NCBI GenBank assembly: GCA_902790215.1
Contig: CADAQX010000027.1
Coordinates: 74,376 to 118,739 of the forward strand
Source of the DNA: an uncultured Bacteroidota bacterium
Lineage (GTDB): Bacteria; Bacteroidota; Bacteroidia; Bacteroidales; P3
DNA length: 44,364 nucleotides
Direction of reading: 5' to 3'
The notes under the pieces were generated by a model. That model saw only the letters and a list, made by a program, of their open reading frames with translations. It was not told where the DNA came from and did no database searches. The translations under genes and the position numbers were made by a program. Below, piece after piece: positions 42,470-44,364 of this stretch. Numbering within the stretch: position 1 is the stretch's first letter; each line of letters begins with the position of its first letter.

Positions 42470-43840
42470 TACCACCCGGCGGACGGCTGTGCCTTGGGGA
42501 GAGGCGAGGGTGGCCACGTACACCCCGGCGGGCAGGCTGGCGGGCAGGGCGAAGCGGTGTTCCTTCACCTCCATGCGCAGCACCTCGTGCCCGGCGGCGT
42601 CATGCAGGGTGAGCGTCAAGCCCTGCAGCGGCACCTGCCGCCCAATCTCCACCACCTGCCGTGCTCCCGAGCGTGAGGGGTTGGGCACGATGGCAAAGGG
42701 CAGCACCTCCCCGGGGGCAGCGATGCCCTCGGGCTGGTGCGTGGTGTCGGGCATGTGGTCGCCCGTGTAGAAATAGACGGGTGCGCTCCAGGCCGTCCAC
42801 ATCACCGTGTCGTGGATGGGGCAGCGGTGGTGGCAGCGGGCGCGGACACGTGCCTGGTAATAGATGTCGGGGCGTAGCGAATTGTCGAACAATTCAAGAA
42901 ACCTTGCGTTGGTCTCTGCAATGCGCAGGCTTTCCAAGGGTGCGTCATAGGGGCCGTAGGCCACCTGGTGCACCTCATGCTCCGAGGCGGTGTCCCACAC
43001 AAAGGTGGGCGACCCCGCATTCATCCCCGCAAAGCCGAACCCCTCCACCTCCGGGCACCCGAAACTGTCCGTGTCCGGCACAGAGAGAATGGGACATATT
43101 GCCGGACAGAAAGAGCCACCATAATCAAATATAATGCGTTCAACTTCTCCATCTTCTGACAGATAACAGTTGCAAACGCTGCGATACCATACATAAGGCG
43201 TAGAACTGAATCTTCCCAGACAATAATCAAATTCCCACGGCAGACCTTCATTCTCTCCCCAAATACATCCCGGCCAGGACTCCTTGGGACGATAGACGTA
43301 AAAGCCGATATAAAAGGTATCAGTGACAAATATGGGAGGGTCGAAATACAAAGCATGGGCACCGATATATGTTTCGTAAGATAGCTGTCCTTCCTTGCAT
43401 CTTGTGGCTGCTGGAAAATGTACATAGCAGTTGAAACCCTGAGTGTCTTGGTACGTAAGAGTCGAATTGGTCATGTGTATGGTCGGATGGAAGTAGTCTC
43501 CACTGTCAAAGGTGAGCAGCACACCCCGGTATACACTCTCATTGACAGCAGACGGAATAACCGGCAGCGTAACACCTGTCACCATAATCTGCTGGACATG
43601 TGGCGGGACAATGTACCTGTTGGCATGCAGTCCGTTTCTACTCGAAAAAGTGTGGTCTTCGTAGCCGTCAATAAGAATTCCATCCCCATTCCAAATGAGA
43701 CTGTCCATATAAGATACATACTGAATAAATCCTGTATCCACAAATTGAGGGTAGTTGGGGTCATACGGACGAATTGTATCCTGCGCCCTAAGCGTGAACA
43801 AGAATGAGACAAAAATCAATAAATATACTATCTTTTTCAT
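42458..43840 (-). CDS. Secreted protein with type IX sorting domain
   Basis: 460 residues with signal peptide MKKIVYLLIFVSFLFTLRAQ. The last ~80 residues form a type A T9SS C-terminal domain: FAIVPNPSRSGARQVVEI, LQGLTLTLHDAAGHEVLRMEV, ALPASLPAGVYVATLASPQ and a closing VRRVVVES. This sends the protein through the T9SS and attaches it to the cell surface. The mature part has a beta-sandwich region with several Trp/Tyr-rich strands and a fibronectin-like segment (ESLRIAETNARFLELFDNS...YYQARVRARC) just before the tail. Substrate or ligand unknown. The same repeat flanks both ends of the gene. Confidence 0.85.
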   Translation of the reverse strand: MKKIVYLLIFVSFLFTLRAQDTIRPYDPNYPQFVDTGFIQYVSYMDSLIWNGDGILIDGYEDHTFSSRNGLHANRYIVPPHVQQIMVTGVTLPVIPSAVNESVYRGVLLTFDSGDYFHPTIHMTNSTLTYQDTQGFNCYVHFPAATRCKEGQLSYETYIGAHALYFDPPIFVTDTFYIGFYVYRPKESWPGCIWGENEGLPWEFDYCLGRFSSTPYVWYRSVCNCYLSEDGEVERIIFDYGGSFCPAICPILSVPDTDSFGCPEVEGFGFAGMNAGSPTFVWDTASEHEVHQVAYGPYDAPLESLRIAETNARFLELFDNSLRPDIYYQARVRARCHHRCPIHDTVMWTAWSAPVYFYTGDHMPDTTHQPEGIAAPGEVLPFAIVPNPSRSGARQVVEIGRQVPLQGLTLTLHDAAGHEVLRMEVKEHRFALPASLPAGVYVATLASPQGTAVRRVVVES

Positions 43841-44036
43841 GTCTTTTTTTTAAGATTTAAAGGGTCTGTAATATGTTTTTTTTTTTGTGTGTTGTTTTTG
43901 TTTAAATATGGTAATGTCAATGTGTTATGTATGGAATAGGGGAGCCTGACGGAAGTTTTTCTGCCTACAAAGATAATAATACCCGGCAACAGAGCGAGCG
44001 AACAGGACAGAGTATGTCGCAGCCCACAGTCCGCTT

Positions 44037-44186
44037 CCGAAAACCGCTGCAAAAGTACACACTTTCTTTCAGACCTGAACGTCAACTTACCTCAACTCGC
44101 CCCAAAATACAAAGAAAGGATGCCAGCAAACCGCGCCAGCATCCAACTCTCAATTCTCAATTCTCAATTCTCAAATCTCAATTCTC
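44037..44186. repeat. ~145-bp repeat, copy 2
   Basis: This matches 42324-42469 with few differences: the -7 box, the terminator hairpin (44118-44123 with 44139-44144) and the CTCAATTCT words. The copies are 1713 bp apart, one gene length, as expected after tandem duplication of a T9SS cargo gene. This promoter-like box faces the gene at 43840-42458; a second TATCTTTG box lies nearer at about 43966-43975. Confidence 0.88.
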
Positions 44187-44364
44187 CACCACCAGTTTCT
44201 TGGTGGCCACGCCGTGGGGCAGGTACAGGGCTGCTACGTAGGTGCCGCTTGGCAGGCTGCTCACGTCCACCATCGTGGAGATGCCGTCGGCCTCCTGCTC
44301 CAGCACCTTGCGCCCGTCGAGGGAATACAGCTCTATGCGGCTCAGCCTGAACGACGACACCACA
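44178..44364 (-). CDS. Second T9SS cargo protein, C-terminal fragment
   Basis: Only the last ~60 residues are in the window; the gene continues beyond the right edge. They form a type A sorting domain: FRLSRIELYSLDGRKVLEQEADG, VDVSSLPSGTYVAALYLPHG and the terminal VATKKLVVEN. The arrangement repeats that of the neighbour at 42458-43840, including the shared 3' flank. Confidence 0.85.
   Translation of the reverse strand, partial: VVSSFRLSRIELYSLDGRKVLEQEADGISTMVDVSSLPSGTYVAALYLPHGVATKKLVVEN

Overview
The window comes from a Bacteroidota (probably Bacteroidales) chromosome. The evidence is the recurring promoter form TTTG/TTG-N19-TAnnTTTG (for example TATCTTTGC and TACTTTTGC ahead of many genes), AT-rich starts with few Shine-Dalgarno sites, type IX secretion parts (PorT and C-terminal sorting domains), a BtuB/BtuG-type vitamin B12 uptake locus, fimbrillin-like and BspA-like lipoproteins, and a DUF6266-type protein. 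The species cannot be named from the sequence.

Layout. Positions 1-5855 are a mobile element read leftwards and running off the window's left edge. It holds a tyrosine integrase next to tRNA-Val(CAC), an excisionase-like HTH gene, a winged-helix gene, a cysteine-rich small protein, a replication initiator resembling filamentous-phage gene II/X proteins with paired inverted repeats upstream, a probable 115-nt noncoding RNA with its own promoter and terminator, two unknown small genes and a small ADP-ribosyltransferase-like protein. Two tRNA-Val genes (5856-6046) mark the junction with the host chromosome.

6360-12507 is a cobalamin block: an AdoCbl riboswitch, a TonB-dependent receptor (BtuB-like) and a surface beta-propeller lipoprotein (BtuG-like), followed by two paralogous outer-membrane barrels and a secreted propeller-like protein. 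12536-13693 holds a small membrane protein and a DUF6266-like protein, then a cluster of degenerate repeats and a PIN toxin-antitoxin pair (14286-14917).

15.1-23.5 kb is the most unusual accessory stretch. Two cassettes face each other, each made of a small protein with a shared P-x-V-K-x-V-S-F-x-V-E-x-G-F-A-G-S motif followed by a large fimbrillin-like lipoprotein (one with a FISUMP-like C-terminus, one with BspA-type repeats). Between them lie an MBL-fold hydrolase, an unknown protein, a DRTGG protein and a PHP protein. The first cassette is preceded by a decayed, internally deleted copy of the 17.8-18.9 kb locus and appears to use the duplicated promoter.

23.6-44.4 kb is mostly core: rlmH, a FemAB/GNAT-like gene without a proper start codon, an OmpA-family protein, ftsE, two trkH genes with trkA, a long-chain acyl-CoA ligase, lspA, tRNA-Phe, a PhoB/PhoR-like two-component pair, a thioesterase, ansA, porT, an FAD-dependent oxidoreductase and uvrB. 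It ends with two T9SS cargo genes, the second cut by the window edge, whose 3' regions carry the same ~145-bp repeat.
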